Shown here: positions 22,537-34,093 of the stretch, piece by piece
How the letters are laid out: each line of letters begins with the position of its first letter
Position numbering within the stretch: position 1 is the first letter of the stretch
Assembly (NCBI GenBank): GCA_016946835.1
Contig: JACVTC010000166.1
Coordinates: 280,420-344,419 of the forward strand
Source of the DNA: Neocallimastix lanati (nom. inval.)
Lineage: Eukaryota > Neocallimastigomycota > Neocallimastigomycetes > Neocallimastigales > Neocallimastigaceae
Length of the DNA: 64,000 nt
Direction: 5' to 3'
Translations under genes and position numbers: made by a program
Notes under the pieces: model-generated
Seen by the model: the letters and a program-made list of their open reading frames with translations, nothing else
Told to the model about the DNA's origin: nothing
Databases searched by the model: none

Positions 22537-25500
22537 TTAATTAATTATTTTCGTTAATAAGGTATTTCTAAATTTGTCCATTAAAGAGTTATTTAAGTAT
22601 TTTGTAAAACCATCAGCAAGGTTGTCCTTTGATTTTATGTATTTTAATTTTATAATTTTCTTATTTACTAAATCCCTAATATGATGATACCTAATATCAA
22701 TGTGTTTTGATTTCGGATTTATTGATTGATTTTCACTATTATATATTGTTGCTTTATTGTCTACGAAAATTGTTATTTCTTTGATATTTATGTTTAATTC
22801 GTTTAGTAAATTTTTGTACCATAATGAATGTTTTGCGCATTCACTTAAGCTATAATATTCAGCTTCTGTAGTTGAGGTGGAGACACAGTGCTGTAATTTG
22901 GAATACCAACTTGTTGGAGTGTCCCCCATTAACATGAGAAATCCAGAAGTTGATTTTCTTGTATTCGGATCGCCAGCAAAATCGGCATCTACAAATATTT
23001 TTAAATTCATTCCCTTTTCTATTTTGATTCCATAATTTTTTGTATATTTGAGATATCTAAAAATTTTTAAAACATTCATCCAATCTTCTAAGTTGGGATC
23101 TGTTGATTTTCTTGAAGCTCTACTAACAGCAAAAAGAATATCAGGACGGGTACAGATAGCTAAATATAGTAAACTTCCTATTGCACTTCGGTATTTTGTT
23201 TCATTGAATTTCTTTGTTCTTAGATTTGGATTTACTAATGGCATAAGATTTTTTACTGGTGTTAAGTTGTTAATATCGAATTTATTTAAAATGTCATTTA
23301 TATATCTACCTTGATGTAAAATGTAACCATTTAAAGTTTTGGTAAATTTTATTCCAATTACAAATTCAACATCCCCAATATCCTTTATATTGAACTTCCT
23401 TTGAATAGATTGTTTTACTTTATTTATTTCTTGATTTGTTCCTGCAATGAGAATGTCATCAACGTATACTGAGAGAATACAAACTATTTCCTTCCCATTG
23501 TTTAATTTAATATAAACACATGGCTCACTTTTTATTCTATTGAAACCTATTTTTATCAATTCTTCATTGAGTTTATCATTCCATTCTTTACCAGCTTGTT
23601 TTAAGCCGTAAAGAGCTTTGTGAAGTTCCCAAAAAGATTTTCCGTAAGATGGATGACCCTCTGGTGCTTTCATGTATATATGCTCATTTAATGGTGCATT
23701 TAAATAAGCTGAATTGATGTCTATTTGAACAATATTGAAATTTTTCTGAACCGCGATAACTGTAATGATTCGAACTGTATCCTGTTTTAGTGTTGGTGCA
23801 AATGTTTCTTTGTAGTCGATACCGTACTGTTGAGTGTATCCTTTTGCAACTAATCTTGCCTTTCTTTTAATAACATTTCCGTTTGCATCTCCTTTATACT
23901 TAAATACCCATCGTGATGATATTACGTTGGATCCTGATGGTACTGTTTTAACAATTTTATAAACATCAAGATTTTTCATGATTTCTAATTCTTTCTTGAT
24001 TGCGTTTAGCCATTCTATTTTATCTTTAAATTTGAATATATCCTTGAAGTTATATGGTTCAATTAATGTATTTTCATTAATTTTCATGTCTGATTCATCT
24101 GTGTTGTTTATTTTTTTTCTTTTATTTGAATTAATTGTAAAATTGTTTAAATTCCTTTTTGAATTTTTAGGATGTTGATAGTTTTGATTTTTCTCTTTAT
24201 TTGTGTTATATTTATTATTAATGTTGTTAATTTCTTGTTGGTTTTCTGTTGATATTGTGTTGTTATCATTTTCAGTCGTATTTTTAATTTCATTATTAAT
24301 ATTGATTGAATTATTATTGAAATTGTGATCATTTGAATTTAACAATTCCTGATTGAAAGTATTGTTACTATTATTGATTGAATTATTGTCAACAGTATTG
24401 TTGTTATTTTCATTATTATTATTTTGATTACTGTTATTAATGATAATTTTTTTATTATTATTTTGATAATTGGGATAATATTTACGACTAATTCTATTTG
24501 TTTTAGAAGATTTATTTTTGGATTGATTTTTAATATTTTTATTCTGGTTAATATTTCTATTCTGGTTAAAATTTGTTGTAGCATTTCTTTCATTGATAAT
24601 ATCTGTTATTTTATTATTATAATCATCAATTTCATTACGGTATCTAAGTCGGTTTAGACAGTTGCTCTCCCTGAATTTGTTATTGGAATGAATACGATTT
24701 AAAAAGGAATTTCCTGGTTCATTTTCCATAAATTCTACAGTGCGAGATTGGATGATTTTATTATTGATAACATCAAGAATTTTGTAAGTGGAAGGATGAT
24801 CGCCATATCCAAGAAAAATACCAGGATGTGAATTATTGTCAAATTTTGATCTTAGTTCCTTTGGCACAAAGAAATAGACTCTACATCCGAATACTCTAAA
24901 AGTATTGTAATCTACAGGCTTATTATAAAATACTTCAAATGGAATTTTGTTTTGAATGCCTTGATGGGGAAGTCGATTATGAATATAATTTGCAGTATCA
25001 ACAGCAAACTCCCAAAAATCATGACTGAGTTTAGCGTCGTTAAGAAGTGATTTTGAAGAAGCAATGAGTATACCATTAAATCTTTCAGCCCTTCCATTTT
25101 GAGAAGGGTTATAAGGAACTGAAAACTGATGATGAATTCCATTTTCTTCACAGAAAATTTGAAATTTACTATTTTGAAATTCCTTCCCATTATCAGATCG
25201 AATTGCTTTGATATTTATATTTAATGAATTATAAATTTTATTATACCAAATGATAAATTTGTTAAATACATCATTTTTATTTTCAGTGAAGATGACCAAT
25301 CCATATCTAGAGTAGTCATCTAAAATTGTAAGGAAATACTTATTGTTATTTATTGAAGGATTAACAGGTCCTACAAGATCTAGATGTATTAATTCTAAAA
25401 TTTGTTTAGTCTTATTGGTAGATGGTTTAAATGACTTATTTTTTAATTTGGAATTAACACATACTGGGCATTTTAATTTTAGATTGATATTACTTAATTT

Positions 25501-25977
25501 ATTTTTTATTTTAGAAATATCATAATGACCTAGGCGTCTATGCCAAAGGTCTATTACTTGTTGGTTATTTGATACTGTATAATTGATTTCGTTATGTTTT
25601 GTTGAATTTAAATTTGTTTGGTGTTTGGAAGTGAAAATTTGATATGTATTTTTATCATTAGATAAAGATTTATAAATTCTATTTCCATTATTATCATAAA
25701 TTAATGCTTGTGGGGAGTTGTCATAATTATTGAATATTACTTTATAATTTTGAGAAATTAATTGATTGATTGAAATTAAGTTTCTCTTAATATATCGTGA
25801 ATAATAAACATTTTTTAAAATGAATTTGTTGTTGTTAATGAATCCTACAAAATCGCCACAAAATTCAGATAATACTTCTTTACCATTCGCTAGTAAAATT
25901 TTTGTTTTACATTTTTTAATGTTAGTAAGAAATTTTATGTCATTAATAGTACTGATTGATGCACCTGAATCTAAAAT
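22537..25977 (-). CDS. pol: copia pol polyprotein (protease, integrase, RT, RNase H)
   Basis: One open frame of 1146 codons from just after the UGA at 25980-25978 to the stop at 22537. In order: protease active site ILDSGAS at the very start; integrase zinc finger LWHRRLGH..CPVC; integrase core with HLDLVGP, RSDNGKEF and GRAERFN (D,D,E); Asn-rich linker (24190-24600); RT with SRWVFKYK, TFAPTL, LYGLKQAGKEW and YVDDILIAG; RNase H with DADFAG, STTEAEYYSLSE and DNKATIYNSENQS. The catalytic residues are all present. In the sister element at 35571 gag and pol are one frame with TGG at the UGA site, so this frame has lost its own start by mutation and would need readthrough. Confidence 0.9.
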   Translation of the reverse strand: MLDSGASISTINDIKFLTNIKKCKTKILLANGKEVLSEFCGDFVGFINNNKFILKNVYYSRYIKRNLISINQLISQNYKVIFNNYDNSPQALIYDNNGNRIYKSLSNDKNTYQIFTSKHQTNLNSTKHNEINYTVSNNQQVIDLWHRRLGHYDISKIKNKLSNINLKLKCPVCVNSKLKNKSFKPSTNKTKQILELIHLDLVGPVNPSINNNKYFLTILDDYSRYGLVIFTENKNDVFNKFIIWYNKIYNSLNINIKAIRSDNGKEFQNSKFQIFCEENGIHHQFSVPYNPSQNGRAERFNGILIASSKSLLNDAKLSHDFWEFAVDTANYIHNRLPHQGIQNKIPFEVFYNKPVDYNTFRVFGCRVYFFVPKELRSKFDNNSHPGIFLGYGDHPSTYKILDVINNKIIQSRTVEFMENEPGNSFLNRIHSNNKFRESNCLNRLRYRNEIDDYNNKITDIINERNATTNFNQNRNINQNKNIKNQSKNKSSKTNRISRKYYPNYQNNNKKIIINNSNQNNNNENNNNTVDNNSINNSNNTFNQELLNSNDHNFNNNSININNEIKNTTENDNNTISTENQQEINNINNKYNTNKEKNQNYQHPKNSKRNLNNFTINSNKRKKINNTDESDMKINENTLIEPYNFKDIFKFKDKIEWLNAIKKELEIMKNLDVYKIVKTVPSGSNVISSRWVFKYKGDANGNVIKRKARLVAKGYTQQYGIDYKETFAPTLKQDTVRIITVIAVQKNFNIVQIDINSAYLNAPLNEHIYMKAPEGHPSYGKSFWELHKALYGLKQAGKEWNDKLNEELIKIGFNRIKSEPCVYIKLNNGKEIVCILSVYVDDILIAGTNQEINKVKQSIQRKFNIKDIGDVEFVIGIKFTKTLNGYILHQGRYINDILNKFDINNLTPVKNLMPLVNPNLRTKKFNETKYRSAIGSLLYLAICTRPDILFAVSRASRKSTDPNLEDWMNVLKIFRYLKYTKNYGIKIEKGMNLKIFVDADFAGDPNTRKSTSGFLMLMGDTPTSWYSKLQHCVSTSTTEAEYYSLSECAKHSLWYKNLLNELNINIKEITIFVDNKATIYNSENQSINPKSKHIDIRYHHIRDLVNKKIIKLKYIKSKDNLADGFTKYLNNSLMDKFRNTLLTKIIN

Positions 25978-27134
25978 TCAAACTATGAAGTTATTATTAT
26001 ATATATTACTATTTTCGTGATTTTTATTATTTATTCTTTCTAAACAATTAATTTCGATTGCATTGTCAGAGTTATAATCTTTAGAAAAATCTTCTAAGTA
26101 GTCGTCTTTATAGTTGTTGTAATTGCTTATTGAATATAAATGCTTGTTATTAATTATACTTTTATTATATTTTTTGTTCAATTTTCTTCGAATTTTCATT
26201 GATTTATTTTCATTATTTTGATTCAAGAGCTTATTTCTTTTATACTTATAACATTCCTTTTTGTAGTGGCCGTATTTTCCACATAAGAAACATTTTCCAT
26301 TTTTTCTTCTTCTTATTTTTAAATGCTTATTATTTTGTTTATTTTTGTTTTCAGTTTGTGAATTAAAAATATTTTTTGCGTTTTCTTCTTGAAGTTTTCT
26401 TTCCTTGATGTTCGAGAAAAGAATATCTGGTATTATTCTTTTTACGTAATTGCAACATTTTATCCATTCATTATTGTACTGGAAAACATTTATCCACCTT
26501 AGATTTTCAGGTAAGGCTCTATTCAGAATCCCTACCTTTACACTATCACTCATGTCTGTATCGATGATTTCCAATTCATCGATCATATTTTGAAGTGTTG
26601 CAAGGGAGATATGTATGTCATCATCTGTGGTAAATTTCAATCTGTTTAATTTATTTCGTAATAGCATTTTTTGATGCTCTTCTCCTAAAGTAAAGGAATC
26701 TTGAAGGAAGTTCCACATTTCGAAGGCGGTCTTACTATGGCTTTTTATTATTTCTTCGTTTTCTTTCCCAGGCTATTATTAATTATCCATTTGACCATGA
26801 TGTCATTCTTGATATCTGTTTGGGTTGTCCCAATATCGTAAATAAGAGAATTATTAAATTTATCTTTAATGTACTTATCTAAATCTTCTTTAATATCCTT
26901 CTTTCTCAATTTTTTTACTTTTGGTAAACTAATGTATTCATCTAGATTATTGATGATTAAGAGGTCCAATACGTTAGTTTTCCAATCTTGGAAGTTTTCA
27001 ACCGTTAATTCGGTAACATGATTGAAATTCTCGGAGTAATTGAAAGAGATTCCTTTAGCGAAGAAATTACTTTCTGATTCGGGAATTTCGATGATTTGGT
27101 TTCTGGAGTTACTTCTTGAATTGTTTCTGCTCAT
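25978..27134 (-). pseudogene. gag: copia gag with one-base frameshift and terminal UGA
   Basis: ATG at 27134 (MSRNNSRSNS) opens 128 codons carrying GISFNYSENFNHVTELTVEN and VKKLRKKDIKEDL. After GKKTKK the frame ends at 26748, and the homologous sequence resumes in another frame (SKTAFEMWNFLQ). This implies a single-base change within the A-rich run near 26750-26756. The second part, to 25978, has LRWINVFQYNNEW and a CCHC knuckle CFLCGKYGHYKKEC (residues about 141-154 of that part). It ends at UGA directly before the protease motif ILDSGAS. Gag would package the element RNA in virus-like particles. Confidence 0.85.
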
Positions 27135-28228
27135 TTTCTATTTTTTATTTTTACCTTCTTATTTTAATTAAAAGTATTTATGTTTTATTATTTTCTTAAT
27201 TTATTTTTTATTGCTTTTCTTTAATTTGTCTTTTATATATTTTTTATTTCTTTAGTTAGATTTTATTTTATTAAATTAAATAATGTAAATTGTAATTAAT
27301 TTTGATTGGTTCTATTTTTAGTGACAATTTATTATTAATCTATTTATATAGATTTTTTAATGATTAATATTTAAAAAATTTAATTTAAAGATATTAATAT
27401 ACATTTTTTTTTTAATATTGATGGAGGAATTAGTATAATTTTATTATTATTGAAACCTATCATTTTGATTCTTTTATTAAATAATGTGAATGTGATTATG
27501 TTACTATTCCTTTTTTAATTAAGAATAAATTATTTTTATTAATGTTTATTATAAAGTATTGTATATATTTATATTACGAACAATAGTATAAAGAGATTAA
27601 TTTATTTATATTAAGTGTATTTAAAAATTTTCGTTATTGTTGTGAAAATGATTATATCATTAATTGTTCATATTTAATATATTATTATAATTTCATTTTA
27701 ATTAAAATCTTTATTTTAATTATTTATTATATAATTGAATTTTTTATTATATTTTTCCCAGCTTATATAGCATAGCTGACATGTCATGTTCTTTTATTCT
27801 CAGCTTATATAGCATAGCTGACATGTTATGTTCTTTTATCCTCAGCTTATATAGCATAGCTGACATGTTATGTTCTTTTATCCTCAGCTTATATAGTATA
27901 GCTGACATGTTATGTTCTTTTTTATTCTCAGCTTATATAATATAGCTGATTTTTTGTTTCATTCTCAGCTTATATTCAATAGCTGATCTTTTATTTCATC
28001 CTCAGCTTATGTCTAATAGCTGACCTTTTGTTTATTTTCAAATTCAATTATATTGATATTGGACTTCTTTGTACAATTATTTTAAATATTAAAGATTCCA
28101 CTTTTATTTTAGTTTTATAATTTATAAATATTTATATATATATATAAATAATTAAAAATTAATATTTAATAATAAATATATAAATTTCAAATTTATTTAA
28201 TGTTAAATTTTTATTTTAAAAAAAAAAA
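27135..28228 (-). mobile_element. Leader of the 22206-28532 element with tandem hairpin array
   Basis: About 1.1 kb between primer-binding site and gag. At 27759-28039 there are seven tandem units of 37-44 bp, each with CAGCTTATATAGCATAGCTGA or a variant, an inverted TCAGCT/AGCTGA pair, separated by T-rich spacers. Four units are nearly identical, three more diverged. Confidence 0.85.
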
Positions 28229-28276
28229 TACTTAGCTTTTATATGGATTAATCGGTTGAGATTGAGACTCTTAATC
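28229..28276 (-). promoter_or_regulatory. tRNA-Lys-derived primer-binding site
   Basis: The plus strand reads TAATCGGTTGAGATTGAG then ACTCTTAATC, abutting the 5' LTR at 28277. It matches the D loop (TCGGT.GAG) and the anticodon arm of tRNA-Lys (CUU). Confidence 0.8.
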
Positions 28277-28532
28277 TGTCAAAATATTATGTTAAGAAAC
28301 ACTCAAATAAGTTATAATAAACACAATAATAAATATATATGGATTAGTAGTTTTTAGAAAAATATTTTTTTATAACAGTATAAATTATTTTTATTCTCTT
28401 TTGTATAAGATATTACTTTTTATAAAATAATAATTCCATGATTTTTATACTTTTTATTTTAAATATTAATACAAGTAATTGGTCATTATTTATATTAAAG
28501 ATAGATTAATTAAATTAATCATTATTTTGACA
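28277..28532 (-). repeat. 5' LTR of the 22206-28532 element
   Basis: 256 bp, TG..CA ends, flanked outside by ATAAT. Confidence 0.9.
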
Positions 28533-28889
28533 ATAATATATTAAAAAATATTATTTATAGTTAACTTTAATCTTAAAATAAAAATATAAATATTTGAATT
28601 ATTTTTCTTAAATTTTTAAATTTGTTAAAGTAAAATATGATTCAATCAGATAATAGTAATGAAAATAAAATTATATAATAGTTTATTTGAAAATAATTAA
28701 AAACTTTATAAAAAAGAAATATATTTGATTTAAGGCATTCATACTAATTTAAATTAATATTTAAATAATAAAATCTAAATAAAATATAATAATAAAACAA
28801 TATATAAGTGATAAATTTTTGTATTAAAAAAAAATAAATTTTTTATTTATAAACATTTTACCATTTTTATTATTAGAATATTACTAATT

Positions 28890-29897
28890 ATGAATAATAA
28901 ATTATTAATTATTTCTCTATTAATAATTTTTATTTTATTCTTTAGTAAAGCTAATGCCATTTCTAAAGGTATTAAACCTAATTAAAAATATAGTTTTTTC
29001 AACAAATTATTAGGTAAATATTAAATAAATTTTTAAATAAACACTTTGATAGATAATTATAAATTATTATCTCGTTGTAAGAAGAAATGTTTTAACAAAA
29101 CTCGAAAATCAAGTAAATTATGCCAAAAAAAGTGTTATTCTTTAGAAATTTTCTCCTTCTTAAAAAAAGTTGAATCTAAATTGTTGACTTATGATGCTAA
29201 AATAAGAAATCAAAATTTAAACTTTATTAGATTAGGAAAAGACAATGATGGTGGATATGTCGTTCCAAGAGAAGTTTTGGAGGTCACTGATGTTTTGATG
29301 GGATATGGAATTAGTGATGACATTTCATTTGAAAGTGAATTTTCTAAACGTTATAATAAAACTTCCTATGGATTTGATTGCGGCATACAAAATATAGAAA
29401 CAGGTGATCCTAATTGTCATTTTATTAGTGATTGTGTTGGTACAGGTGATTATTTATTTGAATATCAAACTTTATCAGGTAAAATATCAAGTTTTTCAGA
29501 TCAATTACGTCGGCTTAATTTAATCAATAAAAAGATTCTAATAAAAATGGACATCGAAGGAGCAGAATATGAAGTAATTGATGATATATTGAAATACTCA
29601 AAAGATATAACTGGAATAGTGATAGAAATTCACCATATTTACGATAATAAATTTAAAGAAAAATTATTAAAATTTTTATATTCAATGGACAAAAATTATA
29701 TTTTGGTTCATTTACATGGAAATAATTATTGCTGTGGAAAAATATATCATCTCCCTGATGCAATTGAATTAACCTATATTAATAAAAATTTAGTTGATTT
29801 TTATCAAATTTCATCAAATCAGAAGCATCCTTTACCAATAGATCAGCCATGTAATATAAATAATCCTGAATGTAAGTTTGAGATTAGACTTGAATAA
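28890..29897 (+). CDS. Secreted FkbM-like methyltransferase, two exons
   Basis: Exons 28890-28968 and 29053-29897 give 307 residues. The 84-bp intron has GT..AG ends and the joined codon is GAT. A start at 28890 gives a signal peptide (MNNKLLIISLLIIFILFF, ..ANA). Residues about 30-57 hold a twin CX3C motif (RCKKKC, LCQKKC) shared in part with the SGNH hydrolase at 11211. The rest looks like an FkbM-type SAM-dependent methyltransferase: RLGKDNDGGYVVP near residue 85, MGYGISDDISFE as the SAM-binding loop, and the family signature KMDIEGAEYEVIDDI near residue 187. Later Cys and His residues may form disulfides. O-methylation of a secreted glycan is a possible role; this is inference. Without the intron the gene would lack a signal peptide. 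It lies beside the 22206-28532 element. Confidence 0.8.
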
Positions 29898-30025
29898 TTA
29901 TTATTTGTAATATTAAAAAAATAATTTAATTTTATTAATAAAATGAATAATTTAACAATTATTAAGCTAAAAATAAATTCATAAATAGAATTATGAAATA
30001 TAAAAAATATGTTTTATAATAATTT

Positions 30026-30177
30026 TTAATAATTATTATTTCCTTCTAAGTAAAGACATGGCTTGTTGATGATTCTTCTTAATTTAATTTTATTAATATA
30101 TTTACCTAATTCATCATACCACTCTGGTTAAATTTTTATTTTCATCTTTTTGTATATATAGTAATTGTCATTATTTT
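30026..30177 (-). pseudogene. 3' part of a host coding remnant interrupted by two LTR elements
   Basis: The minus strand reads SIKNNDNYYIYKKMKIKI, a TAA, PEWYDELGKYINKIKLRRI and CLYLEGNNNY to a TAA at 30028-30026. The same frame continues without shift across the two insertions, into 34386-34354 and then 40665 upwards (KKECTLYIKDIIL, one TAA, IMISNNIKINSSKKIF), if the elements and one copy of each target duplication are taken out. Protein not identified. It already carries stops, so it may have been dead before the insertions. Confidence 0.45.
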
Positions 30178-30385
30178 TGTTAAAAGTAAAAAGATTTCTT
30201 TTATTATGTTCTTATTATCACACAAAAGTAGTTATCAATAAATTTACTAGCAATATTTAACTATTTATAGCTTGTATTAATTGTGGCTCGATAGTAATAT
30301 CATTGGTCACTCATTTACACAAAATACATTACTAAACCCTTTAAATCTATGTTACACATAAACATTAATAATTATACTTCTGACA
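30178..30385 (-). repeat. 3' LTR of the non-coding element
   Basis: 208 bp, TG..CA. The polypurine tract lies just inside (30386-30395). Confidence 0.9.
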
Positions 30386-33235
30386 CTCCCCCTCAAGTCT
30401 AACTTAGGAATAAAGTTAGAATTGAATAAATAATAGTTATTTGAGTATCTTTAATAGGATAACATTTTAGAATGTTAAACCGATAATGATTTAATATTAA
30501 AAATTATATGAGTTACTTAAATGTAATATTAGTAATATTAGTGTTCGTATGATTTCCTTTAAATGGAGTTTCCAATGGCTATTCAATGTATATATAAATG
30601 AAGAAATTTTTCTTTTATTAGGATTCACTTACTTTTCCTTGGAGCGGATTGAAAAATTGTATCTTTGTCTATTGAAATTCTGCTTTAATGTATTGGGCAT
30701 GTTACTTATAGCGTAGAACAAAAATTTTAATACGAATAGAATTATGAAGGCACAATAAACTTTCTAAAAGGGATTTATTTCGTTTTTATTGTAATTTTGA
30801 GTTCTAAATTTTGCTTTAACAATTTGTTTTAACCTAACAGTTTCATTTTCAGGTTCAACTATTTATTTTTATCACTAATAAAATTATCATGTTCAACGTG
30901 TATCTGTTTTTAATAATTTTATTGATTATATTTATTTTGAATTTGTTAAGAATTTAAGGATCGTGTTTCATAAAAATGTAATAGGTTATATAAGTATAAT
31001 TTAGTGAATGACGTGTGTTGTAAATTTAGTGTATTTATGGTTTTAATTACGAAATCCTGATTATTTTTATTTTTTTTTTTTATTTCTGGGGGTTATTGTA
31101 AATTGACTAAGTTCAATATAATGAATGTTCACATTAATATTTTTATGTTTATGAAATAATTATATAGTATACTCCCCCTGATTTCGTAATTTAAACAAAG
31201 ATGAATAATAGCGTAAGTAATAGTTGAAGTTTGTTTAACGAAATATGAAACAAATGTTGGAATGCTTTAAAAGTGATGTTATATTTATATAGATGTAGGT
31301 AAACCGAAAAATTGGTATAGTAAATATGACGTCTGTAAACGATAATCCGAGTTTAAATGGATAAAAAGACGATAATCTAAGATAAACTTGAATTATAAGC
31401 TCTCTATTTCGAAATGTAGCTACAACTTCAACCATATTATTATTTATTGTATACACGAGTTTCATCATTTTCCTTCTAATTCACCTTGTTCATCTTATTT
31501 ATTGTATCTATTGTACTATACTTGAAGGTATGAATATTGCAATATTAAATCATGAAAATGATATTATTCGAATAGGTACGTAATGTTTGACATTAAAAGT
31601 GAATTAGTTATAAATAAAAAAAAATTGAAGTTCAAGTTAAATGTGTATCGATGATGGTAATTAAATTGTGTGATGGGATGTTAGTGAATATATTAGTGAA
31701 TATGGGGAGTTGATTGATCAAAGATTTAAAATATATTATCAAGTAAAAAATATGTAGTGGTGTTGTCATATTAAAGTAAAAGGAAAATAATATAATTTAA
31801 TTTGAAGATACTGCACTTATATAATGAAGGTTTATGTAAAATGTGAATATGATCAGTTATAATATTGGAATGATATAATAATTTCAATTAATGGTTAAAT
31901 TGTATGTCGGTTATTGTTGTATTTGTTTATGGAAGTAAATAATGGTTATATTATTCGAATTAAAAAACTTTAATGTGATTATAACTGAATTTATTAAAAA
32001 TTATTAGTTAAAATATTGAACACAGATCTTAATTGGAAAGGTTATTTATATAGTATTAATAAGAAATATAATTCATAATTGACGTTGTTTGACAAAGATA
32101 CTGATTAATGGTAGTTATTTGAAGATCCTGAGAACATAATACACTTAGTTAAATATGATGGGGATTGTTACCACCAATTAAGTATATATAAGTTTATAGT
32201 TATACGTAATACTCAATTGTAATTATTTTTTTTTTTTTTGCTGATGTAATGGATGATTTTAGCAAAATAATTTTGAATTTTATCTCTAATATCGGATTTG
32301 TATTTTAAATTGTTAATCTTCTCCAATTTATTGTTTTAACATTTCACTGATTATTGGTTATTTTTTATTTTTTATTTTAATATTTTAAATCAGATTGATT
32401 ATATCAATTTGAAATTATTCTATTTATTGTATTGGAGCCATTAATTATCTTTTCGATATAGAAATTTACATGAATGCCTATTTTATAAAGATATATTCTT
32501 ATGATATTAGTGATTGAATAAATATTCATGTTTTAGAATGATGGAGTAGAGATTTGTTACAATAGTTGAAAGTTAAATTTCCATAATAGCAAATATCTAT
32601 ATTAATTCTGACTCAGAAGTTTCGTTTTCATCAAATTACATAATGATATAATTTCTATTGTAAATGTTGAACCATGTTACGGTATCATGATGTTTCGAAA
32701 TATTCGATAATTCAGAAAGCTGAACATATTTTAGTATAAATATAATTTGTTAATTATGAGTTACACAACTCATGGGGATACACATGGTTTTGATGAGTAT
32801 TAATTATGGATTCTTTTTTTCATTTGATTATTAAATTTGATTATTCTAATTGTGTTGTTTTGTGAATGGTCTATTAATTGTTTGTTACAGATGTTTTGCG
32901 GAATTTTGTTTCATCTTATCATTGAGATTATTCTATTTGTTAGTGCATTTTGAATTTATAATAATGTAAAGTTTGTTTCAAGGATGAATATGTAATTTTA
33001 TTATTTGGGGTATTTTATTAATTGATATATTAATTACTTATTTCATTTCAATAAGGTATTTTGATAAATCAGAATATTAATGAAAAATGGCTATAACGAT
33101 GTCCTAAATTTGTAACCCTTAATTCTGGTGATATTCCGCATTGCAATTTTTAAATAAATGCTAATAATATTCATTATGGTAATTTTAATTTTATTTTATT
33201 TTATTATTCTTTTTTTATTTTTACATATTTTATCA

Positions 33236-33745
33236 TATGGCTGACCAATATTCAGCTCATTTTATTTTTATTAGGCTGACCAATATTCAGATCATTTTAT
33301 TTTTATTAGGCTGACTATACTCAGCTCATTTTATATTTTTATATATTTTAGATTAATAAACAACATTAAATTAGATGTTCCATCACTAACCAAAATATAG
33401 TATCTTGCTGACAATTTCAGCTAATATTAATTCAGTATTTTTCTAGCTGACTTTTTTCAGCTTAGATTAGTTCAATATTTATCTAGCTGACATTTTCAGC
33501 TTAGATTATTAATATTTAGTCAATATTTTGATTTATGGTTTTTATTTACACTAGATTTATTATATAAATAATTTTGTGTTGCTGACTATTTATATTATTA
33601 TTCAGCTAACATTTCATTTCGCCGGTAACTATATTCTTTCAACTGGTTTATTTATTATATTATATATTACAAATTTGTTTTTTTTATTATTTATTAATAT
33701 ATATATTTTTTTGGCTGCTGACTATATTATTTTCAGCTGGTTTTT
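33236..33745 (-). repeat. Hairpin array in the leader of the non-coding element
   Basis: About nine units in three groups: 33243-33330 (GGCTGACCAATATTCAGCTC, 41-bp spacing), 33413-33515 (AGCTGAC..TCAGCTTAG, about 50-bp spacing) and 33580-33745 (GCTGACTAT..ATTTTCAGCTGG). Each pairs GCTGA with TCAGC around a short A+T-rich loop. Confidence 0.75.
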
Positions 33746-34093
33746 TTTTTTATCATATTATAACTTAAGTAATTCAATGTTTTTTTTTTTTTATTTATTT
33801 TTGTTATTTTATTATTTACATCATATGAATATATATACGAAAATGAATAAAATCACTACTTATCTTTATAAGACTTATATTTCATGTATTATTGGGAATA
33901 ACGTCGTATATATTTTTTATTAGGATATTTTATAATTATTTAGATTAGTTTGTTTTTAATTATGATTTACGATTGTTTTTTTTTGTTTATAATTATAATA
34001 AAAAAATAAAGATGAGTTAGATGTTTAAATGTTTGATGTATAGTTTAATTAAATATTATTATTAAATATTCATTTAATAGATTATTTATACAT

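Larger units (their letters stand above)
22206..28532 (-). mobile_element. Full-length Ty1/copia LTR retrotransposon, TSD ATAAT
   Basis: LTRs at 22206-22463 and 28277-28532 (258 and 256 bp, TG..CA ends, nearly identical), flanked by the 5-bp direct repeat ATAAT at 22201-22205 and 28533-28537. Order on the minus strand: 5' LTR, tRNA-Lys primer-binding site (28229-28276), hairpin leader (27759-28039), gag, protease, integrase, reverse transcriptase, RNase H, polypurine tract (TTTTTGGGGGAA) and 3' LTR. The PR-IN-RT-RH order defines Ty1/copia. A one-base frameshift in gag and a UGA before the protease mean this copy is probably not autonomous, although insertion looks recent. Confidence 0.95.

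Noticed and set aside
27759-28039. CRISPR-like array
   Set aside because: Regular repeats, but units are directly tandem with similar T-rich spacers, inside a eukaryotic retrotransposon leader and without cas genes.
30178-30385. Inverted terminal repeats of a DNA transposon
   Set aside because: The two copies (30178 and 34141) are direct, not inverted, repeats, with primer-binding site and polypurine tract, so they are LTRs.
33576-33923. 115-codon plus-strand frame in the non-coding element
   Set aside because: Phe/Ile/Tyr-rich composition of random A+T-rich DNA, antisense to the hairpin leader; no motif.
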